This document shows positions 37,012 to 47,439 of a stretch of 48,293 nucleotides of DNA, piece after piece (the first letter of the stretch is position 1; every line of letters begins with the position of its first letter). A model generated the notes under the pieces. That model made no database searches and was not told the DNA's origin. It worked only from the letters and a program-made list of their open reading frames with translations. The DNA comes from Bacteroidia bacterium (GTDB lineage: Bacteria > Bacteroidota > Bacteroidia > UKL13-3), in assembly GCA_014376805.1 (NCBI GenBank), contig JACMQU010000160.1:1-48293 (forward strand). The letters run 5' to 3'. The position numbers and the translations under genes are program-made.

Positions 37012-37041
37012 CGGATAAATTAAAGTTAAAATTTTAGTGAG

Positions 37042-39402
37042 ATGACACAGTCAACATTCCCGGTAAAAAAAATAATTTTAATCACTGTTAGCATACTTCT
37101 GTTAATTGCCGGGTTAGTGATTCTTTTTATTTCACCCATCACTAAATATTTAATAGAAAAATATGATGAGAAATATACGGGAAGAGAAATTACGCTTGAT
37201 TGGGCATATGTAAATCCATTTACCGGCTATATCCATTTCAGTAACCTGGAGATAAAAGAGTTTAAAAGCGATACCACATTTTTGTCTCTTAAGGGTTTAA
37301 GCGTTAACCTTTCGGTAAGGAAATTATTCTCTAAAGAATATGAAATAAATGAAATCATTCTTGATCATCCTAAGGTCATTATCAGTCAAAATAAAAAAGT
37401 TATGAATTTTGACGATATTATAAAAAAGTTTGCTAAAGATACAACGGAGTTACCAGATACAAATAAAGCACCTGTACATTTTAAGCTGGAGAAAATAACT
37501 TTAGCAGAGGGAGAATTTCATTATTTGGAAAAGTCTATCCCCGTTAACTATTTTATAAAAAATGTGAACATAGAAAACAAAGGTCTTCAGTGGGATTCAG
37601 ATACAACAACAACAAAATTTTCTTTTATTTCAGGTATGGGTTCCGGAGATGTAAAAGGTATTATAACCATAAATACAAAAAATATGGATTACAGTATGGC
37701 TTCTGTTGTCCATAACTTCGACCTTAAAATAATTGAACAATATCTTAAAGCTATCACAAACTATGGCACCTTTAGAGCACATCTGGATGCGGATATAAAA
37801 GCAAAAGGTAATTTTAAAGATCAGGAAAACATTACAGCAAGTGGAAGCATGGCCGTAAGCGACTTTCACTTTGGTAAAAACATAAAAGAAGATTATGCCT
37901 CTTTTGATAAACTGGCTTTAGCTATATATGAACTTAGTCCTAAATTTCATAAATACAGCATAGATTCTATTTCATTAACTCATCCTTATTTTAAATATGA
38001 ACGCTATGATAAACTGGATAACATACAAACAATGTTTGGAAAAAACGGTGCAAATGTTAAAGAAGCAAGTAATAATTCCGAAAAATTTAACCTGGTAATT
38101 GAACTTGCCAAATATGTAAAAGTATTGGCTAAGAATTTTTTTAAAAGTGATTTTAAAGTTAATAGAATAGCAGTCTATAATGGACATCTTAAATACTATG
38201 ATTATGCGCTCTCCGAAAAATTCTGGCTTGGCACCAGTTCACTTTATATTTTTGCTGACTCAATTAATAAAAACAAAAAAAGAGTTGATCTGATTTTAAG
38301 AACCGGGTTAAAACCGTTTGGCGATGTTTCTGCAAGCATCAGTATGGATCCGAAAAACAATGAAAATTTCGACCTTAATTACCACCTCGAAAAAGTTCCT
38401 GTTCCAATGTTCAATCCTTATCTTATTACTTATACTTCTTTCCCTGCAGACAGGGGTAACATTGAAGTAAAGGGAAACTGGCATGTAGCACTGGGTCAGA
38501 TAAAAAGTGATAATCATCTCATTGTAATTGACCCCCGGCTTACTAAAAGATTAAAAAAAAGAGGCTATCAATGGATTCCTCTTCGGCTTGTCATGTTCTT
38601 TGTTCGGGAAAGAGGAAATGTAATAGATTATCAGATCCCGATAACAGGTAATCTCAACGACCCTAAATTTAATTTATGGGATGTTATTACAGATATTCTG
38701 AAAAATATTTTTGTGAAGCCTGCATCTTCGCCTTATATCTTAGAGGTTAAAACTGTTGAAAAAGAAATTGAAAAATCGCTGACATTTTCATGGGAAACCA
38801 GACAGATTATACTAAGAAATCAGCAGAAAAAGTTCTTAGATAAGATGGAAGATTTTCTTAAAGATAATCCCGAAGCTTCTATTACGGTTCATCCTATCCA
38901 CTTTACAGAGAAAGAAAAAGAGTATATCCTTTTTTTCGAAGCTAAGAAAAAATACTTTATACGTACGCATCCTAAAGATGGAGGACTTTTTAATGAAGAT
39001 GATTCCACTGCTGTTGAAAAATTAACAATAAAAGATGATGCTTTTATAAATTACCTAAACAAGCATAACAAAGATTCGATGCTTTTTACCATACAGGATA
39101 AATGCAAGCGCTTTGTTGATCCTAATCTGATAAACGCTAAATACCAGCAGTTAAATAAAGCAAGAGCAGACCTGTTCCTTTCTTATTTTAAAGAAAATAA
39201 GGCTGATGAGCGCGTAAAATTTGTGCGGTCAAAAAGCATCACGCCAATTAATGGATTTTCATTTTATAAAATTGATTATGAAGGTAAAATGCCTGAAGCA
39301 CTTAATAAAGCTTACAACCAAATGAATGAACTGAATGAGGATGATCCAAGGAAAGAATATAAAGGTTTGAGAAAAAAAATTAAAGGTTTGTTCACTCATT
39401 AA
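37042..39402 (+). CDS. DUF748 (AsmA-like) envelope protein
   Basis: 786 residues. One N-terminal membrane helix (about 9-30), then an AsmA/DUF748-like opening: ITLDWAYVNPFTGYIHFSNLEIKEF, LSVNLSVRKLFSKEYEINEI and a HPKVIISQNKK strand. Long beta-rich repeats follow to about residue 560. The C-terminal 220 residues are more charged and helical (LTFSWETRQIILRNQQKKF, ARADLFLSYFKENKADERV), reminiscent of an OmpA-like fold. AsmA-related proteins bridge inner and outer membranes and affect lipid transport; DUF748 members are less well studied. It follows the lipoprotein gene by 30 bp. Confidence 0.85.
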   Translation: MTQSTFPVKKIILITVSILLLIAGLVILFISPITKYLIEKYDEKYTGREITLDWAYVNPFTGYIHFSNLEIKEFKSDTTFLSLKGLSVNLSVRKLFSKEYEINEIILDHPKVIISQNKKVMNFDDIIKKFAKDTTELPDTNKAPVHFKLEKITLAEGEFHYLEKSIPVNYFIKNVNIENKGLQWDSDTTTTKFSFISGMGSGDVKGIITINTKNMDYSMASVVHNFDLKIIEQYLKAITNYGTFRAHLDADIKAKGNFKDQENITASGSMAVSDFHFGKNIKEDYASFDKLALAIYELSPKFHKYSIDSISLTHPYFKYERYDKLDNIQTMFGKNGANVKEASNNSEKFNLVIELAKYVKVLAKNFFKSDFKVNRIAVYNGHLKYYDYALSEKFWLGTSSLYIFADSINKNKKRVDLILRTGLKPFGDVSASISMDPKNNENFDLNYHLEKVPVPMFNPYLITYTSFPADRGNIEVKGNWHVALGQIKSDNHLIVIDPRLTKRLKKRGYQWIPLRLVMFFVRERGNVIDYQIPITGNLNDPKFNLWDVITDILKNIFVKPASSPYILEVKTVEKEIEKSLTFSWETRQIILRNQQKKFLDKMEDFLKDNPEASITVHPIHFTEKEKEYILFFEAKKKYFIRTHPKDGGLFNEDDSTAVEKLTIKDDAFINYLNKHNKDSMLFTIQDKCKRFVDPNLINAKYQQLNKARADLFLSYFKENKADERVKFVRSKSITPINGFSFYKIDYEGKMPEALNKAYNQMNELNEDDPRKEYKGLRKKIKGLFTH

Positions 39403-39491
39403 ATTATTCGATATTTTAGCCTCAAAATAGTAACTTACGTTTAGTAATTAATATACATTTAAAACATCCTAAATAGCTCTAAAAATTTATT

Positions 39492-40043
39492 ATGAACACT
39501 AACAGATTATCTGCAACACTTGAAACAGCTTTGAATGCACAAATGACTAAAGAGGCACATGCGTCACAAATTTATTTAGCTTATGGCGCCTGGGCTGACA
39601 GTCATGGATATGGGGGTATTGCTAATTTTCTTTTCAGACATGCACAAGAAGAACGCAACCACATGATGAAGGTATTAGAGTATATTTTAAAGAGAGGTGG
39701 CAAGGCACTGATTACTGCTATTCCGGCTCCACCAGAAAACCCTTCAAGTGCAAATAATTGTTTTGAAAAAATATTTCAGCATGAGGTAGATAATACCAAT
39801 GCCGTTTATTCAATTGTTAAAATTAGTTTAGAAGAACAAGATTGGGCTACTTACAATTTTATGCAATGGTTTGTGAAAGAACAAATAGAAGAAGAAACCT
39901 TAGCGATGAATTTGTTGGATAAGATAAAAATAGCAGGTGGCGAAGTAGTAAGCAGTAATGCCCTATATACTTTGGATAGAGATCTTGAAAATATGCCGGA
40001 TAGTGCCAGATCTGCAGAAGAGGTAACTGCGGAACAACCCTGA
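39492..40043 (+). CDS. Non-heme ferritin
   Basis: 183 residues forming a ferritin-like four-helix bundle. The iron-binding pattern is visible: Glu in MTKEAHASQIYLAYGAWA, E.R.H in FRHAQEERNHMMKVLEYI, then FEKIFQHEVDNTNAV and WFVKEQIEEETLA. It oxidises and stores ferrous iron as a 24-mer in the cytoplasm. Length is slightly above the usual 165-170 because of an acidic tail. It is convergent with the histidine kinase gene, with only 17 bases between the stops. Confidence 0.93.
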   Translation: MNTNRLSATLETALNAQMTKEAHASQIYLAYGAWADSHGYGGIANFLFRHAQEERNHMMKVLEYILKRGGKALITAIPAPPENPSSANNCFEKIFQHEVDNTNAVYSIVKISLEEQDWATYNFMQWFVKEQIEEETLAMNLLDKIKIAGGEVVSSNALYTLDRDLENMPDSARSAEEVTAEQP

Positions 40044-40060
40044 GAACAGCAACGGTATTA

Positions 40061-42589
40061 TTAGGATAAGGGAATATAAATGTTAAAAGTTGCACCTTTA
40101 TTTACTTCACCATTTGCTGTAATCTGACCATTGTGGTTGTCTACAATTTTCTTAACTATGGCCAATCCTATGCCTGTACCTTTATATTTTTCTTTACCAT
40201 GGAGACGCTGAAATACTTCGAATATTTTTTCATTGTATTCAGGTTCAAATCCTATTCCATTATCACTAACGGTAATGTGGCAATAATTCATTTCGGCAGA
40301 AACCTTTATGTTATTTAATTCACTGCCTTTTATAATTTCTGCTGATATAATAATATGGGGAGCACGATCTAAAGTTGAGAATTTAAGGGAATTACCTATG
40401 AGGTTATGCAGCAACTGGGTGAACTGGAAGGGAATAACCTTCACTTCACACATGCCGTTTGTTTCAATGGTAGCATTTCGCTGTTGGAGATCATCTTTAA
40501 GATCATCCTGTACAAGATCTGTTATCTTTCCGAGGTTAATGTATTCAAACTTTCTTTCATCACTATTGGTGCTGGAGTATGCAAGCAAATCCTGTATCAA
40601 TGTTTGCATCCTTAATGCTGCTGCCTGTATTCTTTCAAAGTTATCTTTCGCAGAGTCTGATAAATGATCCAGCTCTTTTTCTATAATACGGGTAGAGAAC
40701 GTTTGTATTTTTCTGAGTGGTTCCTGCAAATCATGACTTGAAATATACGCAAAAGCCTGCAGTTCTTTATTCATCTTTTCCAGATCTTCATTGGTTTTAC
40801 TTAAATTATGCTCCTGATGTTTTTCTTCAGTAATATCCTGCAACGTACCTATCATCCATTTTACCCCTTCATCATCTGTTATAGTTTTAGCCGTTTCTCG
40901 TACATAAATTGTTTTGGTATCACTTCTTATGATCCGGTATTCCCGTTTGGAAACATGACGGAGTGTAAAGGTTTCAGTTATAGGATTTAAGGTATTTTGT
41001 ATGTCATCTGCATGTACATATTTTATAAGATTTTGAACTGAGGCTTCAAACTCTTGCGGAAAACAACCCAGTAGCCGGTATAAGTTATCTGAAAAGGTAA
41101 TCTTTTTTGTTGCAAAATTAAAACGGTAACTTCCAAACATACTTACCTGTTCGGCATAATTAAAGGTTTGGTTCAAAGCACGAATCTCTTCTTCAATTTC
41201 TATACTTTCTGTTATATCATGCATAATAATCATAACTGCATGCACCTCCTCCTTCTTTTTTAACGGGATATAACTAACCTCATAATATTTATTAAATGCA
41301 AAAGATTTAAATTTATTTATATAAACAGTAATCCCTTCAAATGCTCTTTTTATTTCTGCTGTAGAAGCGTTGGGACTTACCTCAGTTATTCTTTTGCCAA
41401 TAATACTTTCAGGGAAAAAATGTCCAAATGACTCTTCCGCTTTTTTATTTATTTTGAGGTAGCTCATCCCTTCATCAACCACCATAATCAAATCAACAGA
41501 AGAGTTGATCAGAGTTTCAACAAATGTATTACGTTCTTCAAGTTCTTCATTCTTTTTTTCAAGGGTTATATTTGTTGTGAGCACTTCTGATATATCGCGG
41601 GAACGGGCTATTAATCCTACAATTTCGCTGCCTTTATATAGTGGAGTATAAATTACTTCATAATGTATTCCCGTAACTTTTGAATAATAATCATTGTGAT
41701 AAATGGATTCCCCCTTTAAAACTTTCTGCATATCACTTAAAGTTTTTGTTGATGGAAAGAGTTCCGTTGCCTTCATCCCAATATAATTTTTTGTGTATTT
41801 AAAAATTAACTTTTCTGCTTGTGGGTTTGCAATCAAATAACGTAGCTCCTTATCAAGTACAATAATATTATCAGGCGATGAATTTAATACAGTTTGGGCA
41901 AGGGTTTTTTCTTCCTCTAGTTTTGCCTGTAAATATTGCGAATGATGTAATGCCTGATTAATTCTGTAATAAGAAACCAACAGGATCAGCAAAGCGCCCA
42001 GAAAGAGAACAATAATAAAAACCGGCGTTAAAAAAGATAACCTCGAGTATTTTTGCGACCTTAGTTCCAGAATTTGAGATTGTACTGTTCCCATTTTTTG
42101 AATATTCATTTTAACCTGATCCATTATACCTACCCCATCAAGTATTCTATCTCTGAAAGCAGGTATCATATCCATGGGTCTGTAATCCTGCAATACTTTA
42201 TGCATAGAAACTTTTTTTGCATCTATTGATTTTTGCAGCGTTTTCAGGTTTTCTTTTTGCTGTGGGTTGTCCTGTAATAAACTGTCTAAAAAATTCCATT
42301 CGTTTGCCATAAGGCTAAAGGCAGCATCTCTTTTTTTTAATAATACTGAATCTCCTGAAAGCAAAAATGCTCTTTGGTTTGTTTCTGCTTCAACTACATC
42401 AGATGAAATATTTTGAAGTGACATTGTTACCTGATTGGTATGGTTTACCCAGTCCGATGAATCAATTAGTTTCTTTATCTGTAGAAAAACAAAAAATGAA
42501 AGCACGATCAGAAAAATAGTTGTTACAATAAATACTATTTTAATTTGAGAAAGAGATGTTTCAATTTTTTTCATTGGATCATAGAACAT
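40061..42589 (-). CDS. CHASE3-PAS sensor histidine kinase
   Basis: 842 residues. Helix at about 15-35, CHASE3 sensor at about 36-175 (VVEAETNQRAFLLSGD), second helix at about 190-212, and three PAS domains at about 230-350, 355-475 and 480-600. HisKA has the phosphoacceptor His619 in ISSHDLQEPLRKIQTF. HATPase has NLIGNSLKFS, DNGIGFEPEY and KYKGTGIGLAIVKKIV. The kinase should autophosphorylate and pass phosphate to the receiver encoded nine bases upstream. A start at 42574 (MKKIETS) is equally plausible. The ligand is unknown. Confidence 0.92.
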   Translation of the reverse strand: MFYDPMKKIETSLSQIKIVFIVTTIFLIVLSFFVFLQIKKLIDSSDWVNHTNQVTMSLQNISSDVVEAETNQRAFLLSGDSVLLKKRDAAFSLMANEWNFLDSLLQDNPQQKENLKTLQKSIDAKKVSMHKVLQDYRPMDMIPAFRDRILDGVGIMDQVKMNIQKMGTVQSQILELRSQKYSRLSFLTPVFIIVLFLGALLILLVSYYRINQALHHSQYLQAKLEEEKTLAQTVLNSSPDNIIVLDKELRYLIANPQAEKLIFKYTKNYIGMKATELFPSTKTLSDMQKVLKGESIYHNDYYSKVTGIHYEVIYTPLYKGSEIVGLIARSRDISEVLTTNITLEKKNEELEERNTFVETLINSSVDLIMVVDEGMSYLKINKKAEESFGHFFPESIIGKRITEVSPNASTAEIKRAFEGITVYINKFKSFAFNKYYEVSYIPLKKKEEVHAVMIIMHDITESIEIEEEIRALNQTFNYAEQVSMFGSYRFNFATKKITFSDNLYRLLGCFPQEFEASVQNLIKYVHADDIQNTLNPITETFTLRHVSKREYRIIRSDTKTIYVRETAKTITDDEGVKWMIGTLQDITEEKHQEHNLSKTNEDLEKMNKELQAFAYISSHDLQEPLRKIQTFSTRIIEKELDHLSDSAKDNFERIQAAALRMQTLIQDLLAYSSTNSDERKFEYINLGKITDLVQDDLKDDLQQRNATIETNGMCEVKVIPFQFTQLLHNLIGNSLKFSTLDRAPHIIISAEIIKGSELNNIKVSAEMNYCHITVSDNGIGFEPEYNEKIFEVFQRLHGKEKYKGTGIGLAIVKKIVDNHNGQITANGEVNKGATFNIYIPLS

Positions 42590-42598
42590 TAATGGATA

Positions 42599-43036
42599 TT
42601 AAATGACAAAATTTATTAACTCAGGGTGGGCTGTATTCGATTCTGAAATATACAGCAGCGATTTTTGTATGGCAAGTTTAAGCTGTGAAAACTCTGTAGG
42701 CTTTCGAATATAATAATGTGCCCCATTTTCATAAAACTGATCAACTGCCTTCTTGTCGAAAGAAGTAGAGATAATTATTACCGGTATCTGTTTTAATTTA
42801 TCATTCCGTTTTATTTCCAACAGGCACTCAAAACCATTTTTTTGCGGCATGTTTATATCCAGGAAAATAACATCAGGAAGTAAGAATCCATTTTGTAAAA
42901 GCAACTGCATTAGTTCAACCCCGTCATTTACAATTCTTATACTTGTAGTTAAATTTAATTCTTCTAATGCTTCTTTAAAAAAATTGCAATCATCTAAATC
43001 GTCATCAGCCAATAAGAGATTGTAGGATTTTAACAT
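42599..43036 (-). CDS. Single-domain response regulator
   Basis: 145 residues from ATG at 43036; the upstream in-frame start would add nine residues before the receiver fold. It is a receiver domain only, with acidic residues D11-D13, phosphoacceptor D60 in IFLDINMP, S90-T91 and K112 in RKPTEF. There is no output domain, as in Rcp1/CheY-like regulators of phytochrome-type kinases. It is followed by the histidine kinase with nine bases between stop and start, so the two form an operon and probably a phosphotransfer pair. Confidence 0.92.
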   Translation of the reverse strand: MLKSYNLLLADDDLDDCNFFKEALEELNLTTSIRIVNDGVELMQLLLQNGFLLPDVIFLDINMPQKNGFECLLEIKRNDKLKQIPVIIISTSFDKKAVDQFYENGAHYYIRKPTEFSQLKLAIQKSLLYISESNTAHPELINFVI

Positions 43037-43411
43037 GAGCCAAATTAAGCATTTAAAATCCATTTTGCAATTTAATTTCAGGGCAGCCGACTATCTAAAA
43101 AAACCACCAATTAAAAGAGTGAATCCAACTAAGCAGAAATTAAAAAGATATTTAAAACAAACTGTTTAGTTAGCTATAACTCTTTAAATTTAAGCTGGAA
43201 AATTCCATATTTAACATTTTATAAATACCTTCTAAAAGCATACACAAGTTTCCGAAAGCATTAACAAATGTGAAGAATGAAAGTGCAACTATTAAACTTC
43301 ATAACAACGTTTTTACACAACTAATAAAAACAACTTTCTGAAGAATAATTTTTTAATGCGAAGTAATATTTAATCGAATAAAACCAGCCTTATAAAAACA
43401 TAATAACTTTT
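43037..43411. other. Divergent intergenic region, no gene recognised
   Basis: 375 AT-rich bases upstream of the response regulator (minus) and the restriction locus (plus). No coding frame is seen. The plus promoter lies at the right end. Confidence 0.5.
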
Positions 43412-43442
43412 TTTGTTTGTTAAAATTATTGCTATACTTTTG
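43412..43442 (+). promoter_or_regulatory. Bacteroidota-type promoter of the restriction locus
   Basis: TTTG at 43412-43415 and TACTTTTG at 43435-43442 match the -33 (TTG) and -7 (TAnnTTTG) consensus with a 19-base spacer. The first start codon of the leader ORF lies about 40 bp on. Confidence 0.65.
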
Positions 43443-43482
43443 AATCTAATCGTGTATTCCCTGCTACCGAATACGGAACAAC

Positions 43483-43575
43483 ATGGTTACCGAAAAAGTT
43501 GCACTCATAATTGCCAAAATCGCTGCCTTATTATTTACCCGCTACTATACTCAAATAGTTGAAATAGAATATTAA
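43483..43575 (+). CDS. 30-residue leader ORF coupled to the restriction enzyme gene
   Basis: The ATG at 43483 opens a 30-codon frame, MVTEKVALIIAKIAALLFTRYYT plus an acidic end, whose stop TAA overlaps the ATG of the next gene (TAATG, one shared base). It is preceded by a consensus promoter. The overlap suggests translational coupling; a leader peptide or small protein controlling expression of the restriction enzyme is possible. No homologue is recognised and it could be a chance frame. Confidence 0.4.
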   Translation: MVTEKVALIIAKIAALLFTRYYTQIVEIEY

Positions 43576-46500
43576 TGAAATTAGTAACACAGCCTCCGAA
43601 AAAAGCATTGAAAGCCTTCTTAAAGCAAAAACCTTTGAGAAGTGAAATTGACGTTTTCAAAACTAACCTCATTGCTTTACTCAACAAAATAATCGTTATA
43701 GAGAAACGGCCTACCGACGAAAGCGAAGAACATTTAAAAAACGACCTGCGTGACTTTTTGCGTGACACTTATTACCGTGACATCAACGCAATTAACACCA
43801 AAGACAAAAAGGACTTAGTAATTCATCTCGGCAAGACTACGGACAGCGAAGTTGGAGTAATCATTGAAGCGAAGCGACCAACCAATATTAACGAAATGGT
43901 TTCGGCTGACAAGCCCAACAAAAAAGCACTTCACGAACTTATTCTTTACTACTTAGACGAAAGAAACAAAGCTGGTAACAATCAATTGAAACAGCTTGTA
44001 ATGACCAATGTAAATGAGTGGTACATAATAGACGCTAATTATTTTGACAAGCATATTTATCGCAATACGCAAATCAAAAAGCTATATGAAACCAAACTAA
44101 ACGACAAAAAAGACAATCCATTTTTTTATGAGGAAATTGCAAAAATAATTTCCAAAATTGATGTTGAAATCCCTTGTGTTTACTTCGACATCAGGGAATA
44201 CGATAAAATTTTACGCAATAACAAAAAAGAAGATGATCGAGAATTAATTGCTTTATTTAAAATTCTTTCGCCACAGCATTTATTAAAACTTGCAACGCCA
44301 AACGACAGCAATTCACTCAACGAAAAGTTTTATAAAGAACTCCTTCATATAATTGGACTTGAAGAAGCAAAAGAAAACGGAAAAAACATAATCCGCAGGA
44401 AAAAAGAAAGCCGCAATGCGGCTTCCCTTATTGAAGGGACTATTGAAGCATTAATTACAGACGACCCATTTCATCGCCTCCCTGACCAATCTATTTACGG
44501 AGAAAATAAAGACGAAAGAGTTTTTAATGTTTCGCTTGAACTTTGTATAACTTGGATAAATAGAATTTTATTTTTGAAGTTGTTGGAAGGACAACTCATC
44601 ACGTACCATCAAGGCAATAAAGATTATCGTTTCTTAAACTCTGAAACAATACACGACTTTGACCAACTATTTAAACTGTTTCATAAGGTTTTAGCGGTAA
44701 ATCTAAATGACAGAATCGAAGCCATTAGAAGTAAATACAGCAGAGTTCCTTATTTGAATAGTTCTCTTTTTGAAATAAGCGAATTAGAAGATCAAACTAT
44801 AAAAATTAATTCGCTTGACAACAGCGGACAACTGGAATTAATAGGAACAACAATTTTAAAAGATATAAAAAAGAAGGCAGCTTCGCTGCCCACTCTTGAT
44901 TATCTTTTTCAGTTTTTAGATGCTTACGATTTTGCCAGTGAAGGTGCAGAAGATGTGCAAGAAGACAATAAATCAATAATCAATGCTTCTGTTCTTGGTA
45001 AAGTATTTGAGAAAATAAACGGCTACAAAGACGGTTCAGTTTTTACACCTGCATTTATTACAATGTATATGTGCAAACAATCCATTCGATTAGCTGTGGT
45101 TGAGAAATTTAATGATGCAAAAAAATGGAACATCAAACAATTTGATGAACTCTACAATAAAATTGACGACAAGAAAGAAGCAAACGAAATAATTAATTCA
45201 TTAAAAATATGCGACCCCGCAGTAGGTTCAGGACACTTTTTAGTTTCGGCATTGAATGAAATTATTGCAGTAAAAAGTGAGTTAGGTATTTTGATAGATG
45301 AGAAAGGCAAAACGCTAAGAGATTATGAAATTGAAATTGTAAATGATGAATTGATTATTACCGATGAAAACGGAAATATCATTGCATACAACCCAAAGAA
45401 TTTAGAAAGTAACCGTGTTCAAAAAACACTCTTCCAAGAAAAACAAACCATTATTGAAAACTGTTTGTTCGGTGTTGACATCAATCCGAAATCAGTTTTA
45501 ATTTGCCGGCTTCGTTTGTGGATTGAACTTTTGAAAAATGCTTATTATAAACCTGCCACGCTGAACGGAGTCGAAGTGTACACAGAACTTGAAACACTTC
45601 CCAATATTGACATCAACATTAAATGTGGTAATAGTTTACTGAGCCGTTTTCCTTTAAATTCTGATTTAAAACCTGCTCTTCGCCATAGTAAGAAGTGGAA
45701 TATTGAAAGTTATAAATTAGCAGTTCATTCATACCATAGTGCAAAAAACAAAGACGACAAAAAAACCTTTTTAACTCTTATCAAAGAAATAAAAGAAAAT
45801 TTTGAAACTACTTTTATTAATACCGACCCGCGAAGAGCAAAGTTAAGTAGCATTCGGGGACAAATAGCCGTTTTAGAAAACAAAAAAGAATTAGGAAACT
45901 TATTTGAAAAACTAAAAGATAAAGACATAAAAGAAAGTGTTACAAAACTAAAAAAGCAATTACTAAAATTAGAAACGGAAGTTGAAGAAATAAAAACCAA
46001 TGCAGTTTACAAAAATGCTTTTGAATGGAGATTTGAATTTCCCGAAGTATTGAGCCATGATGGAGAGTTTGAAGGTTTTGATTTAATAATTGGAAACCCA
46101 CCATACATAAGACACGAAGAAATAAAACATCTTAAACCGCAATTAGAAAAAGATTTTACGGTATTCAATAGTAGTGCGGATATACTCACTTACTTTTTTG
46201 AATTGGGCAACAAAATATTAAGACCAAAAGGCGGTTTATCTTTCATTGTTTCGAACAAATTTTTCAAAGTAAGTTATGGCGAGAACCTCCGTTCTTACTT
46301 AATTCAGAACACATTATTGCAACAAATAATTGAGTTTGGCAAAGTAAATGTTTTTGATGAAGCCACAGTTAAGGCTGCTATTATTCAACTTAGAAAAGAA
46401 CAATTATCAAAAACATTTACCTATGTTGATGTTTTAGAAATGCCCGAAAATTTAGAAAACATTGTAAAAGAAGAAGGCAAGGAATACGAACAAGCATTAT

Positions 46501-47405
46501 TCAACAACGGACAATGGATTTTTCAAAGTGAAAACCTTTGGAAGATTTATCATAAAATAAATGAATACGGAACGGCTTTGTCCGACTGGGATTTGAAGAT
46601 AAGTAGAGGGTTACTTACTGGATTTAACGAAGCCTTTTTATTAGACGAAGAAACTAAGAATAAATTAATTTTAGAAGACAAAAATTCCAAAAAAATAATA
46701 AAGAAGTTAATCAGAGGTAGAGAGGTTGAAAAGTATGAAGCTAACTTTCAAAATACATATTTAATCTTTATCCCAAAAGGCTATACAATAAAACGAAACT
46801 TGCCAAAGGATAATGCTAACTATGTTTCTGAACCAACTCCTCGTTATGGAAATATGGAAATTGATAATGCTTGGGATTGGTTGAAAGAAAATTATCCAGC
46901 AGTTGCAAAACATTTATTTCCATTCAAGGTAAGTGCAGAAAAACGACAAGACAAAGGCGATTACTGGTGGGAATTGAGAGCTTGCGATTACTATGAGGAT
47001 TTTGAAAAACCAAAATTAATTTGGAAGCGAATAGGTTCAAAACTTCGTTTTAGTTATGACGAAAGTGGAACATATACTTTGGACAGCACTTGTATTGCCA
47101 CAGGAAAACATTTAAAATATTTGGTTGGCGTTTTAAATTCTAAAGTAATTGAAAACGAGTTAAATCGTTTTGCACCAAAAACAGGAACAGGCGATTTAAT
47201 TATTAGCGTTCAAGCCTTATCGCCTTTGCAAATACCAATTCCAACAACTGAACAAGAAAACCAAATGAATGAATTGGTTGACAAAATAATTGCACAAAAA
47301 CAAAAAGGCGAAGACACCAAAGCTACTGAAAATCTAATTGATAAAATGGTTTACGCACTTTATCAAATTACACCCGAAGAACAAAAAATAATTGAAGGAA
47401 ATTAA
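43575..47405 (+). CDS. Type IIG restriction-modification enzyme
   Basis: 1276 residues, the size of fused Eco57I/MmeI-like enzymes. A PD-(D/E)XK-type nuclease segment is at about 75-105 (D80 and E98-A-K100 in VIIEAKRP). An N6-adenine methylase region follows, with SAM motif DPAVGSGHFL near 546 and catalytic NPPY near 840 (IGNPPYIRHEEI), then FIVSNKFF. The C-terminal part (about 1010-1255) is a TaqI-C-like target-recognition region: WELRACDYYEDF, PKLIWKRI, TGKHLKYLVGVLNS. One chain methylates and cleaves foreign DNA. The recognition sequence cannot be deduced. Its leader ORF overlaps its start. Confidence 0.92.
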   Translation: MKLVTQPPKKALKAFLKQKPLRSEIDVFKTNLIALLNKIIVIEKRPTDESEEHLKNDLRDFLRDTYYRDINAINTKDKKDLVIHLGKTTDSEVGVIIEAKRPTNINEMVSADKPNKKALHELILYYLDERNKAGNNQLKQLVMTNVNEWYIIDANYFDKHIYRNTQIKKLYETKLNDKKDNPFFYEEIAKIISKIDVEIPCVYFDIREYDKILRNNKKEDDRELIALFKILSPQHLLKLATPNDSNSLNEKFYKELLHIIGLEEAKENGKNIIRRKKESRNAASLIEGTIEALITDDPFHRLPDQSIYGENKDERVFNVSLELCITWINRILFLKLLEGQLITYHQGNKDYRFLNSETIHDFDQLFKLFHKVLAVNLNDRIEAIRSKYSRVPYLNSSLFEISELEDQTIKINSLDNSGQLELIGTTILKDIKKKAASLPTLDYLFQFLDAYDFASEGAEDVQEDNKSIINASVLGKVFEKINGYKDGSVFTPAFITMYMCKQSIRLAVVEKFNDAKKWNIKQFDELYNKIDDKKEANEIINSLKICDPAVGSGHFLVSALNEIIAVKSELGILIDEKGKTLRDYEIEIVNDELIITDENGNIIAYNPKNLESNRVQKTLFQEKQTIIENCLFGVDINPKSVLICRLRLWIELLKNAYYKPATLNGVEVYTELETLPNIDINIKCGNSLLSRFPLNSDLKPALRHSKKWNIESYKLAVHSYHSAKNKDDKKTFLTLIKEIKENFETTFINTDPRRAKLSSIRGQIAVLENKKELGNLFEKLKDKDIKESVTKLKKQLLKLETEVEEIKTNAVYKNAFEWRFEFPEVLSHDGEFEGFDLIIGNPPYIRHEEIKHLKPQLEKDFTVFNSSADILTYFFELGNKILRPKGGLSFIVSNKFFKVSYGENLRSYLIQNTLLQQIIEFGKVNVFDEATVKAAIIQLRKEQLSKTFTYVDVLEMPENLENIVKEEGKEYEQALFNNGQWIFQSENLWKIYHKINEYGTALSDWDLKISRGLLTGFNEAFLLDEETKNKLILEDKNSKKIIKKLIRGREVEKYEANFQNTYLIFIPKGYTIKRNLPKDNANYVSEPTPRYGNMEIDNAWDWLKENYPAVAKHLFPFKVSAEKRQDKGDYWWELRACDYYEDFEKPKLIWKRIGSKLRFSYDESGTYTLDSTCIATGKHLKYLVGVLNSKVIENELNRFAPKTGTGDLIISVQALSPLQIPIPTTEQENQMNELVDKIIAQKQKGEDTKATENLIDKMVYALYQITPEEQKIIEGN

Positions 47406-47439
47406 AAAGCAAATTATCTTTAACTTTGAAAAGTAATAG

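Noticed and set aside
40133..40990. Plus-strand frames inside the histidine kinase gene
   Set aside because: They lie fully within a well-supported minus-strand gene and have no domain features.
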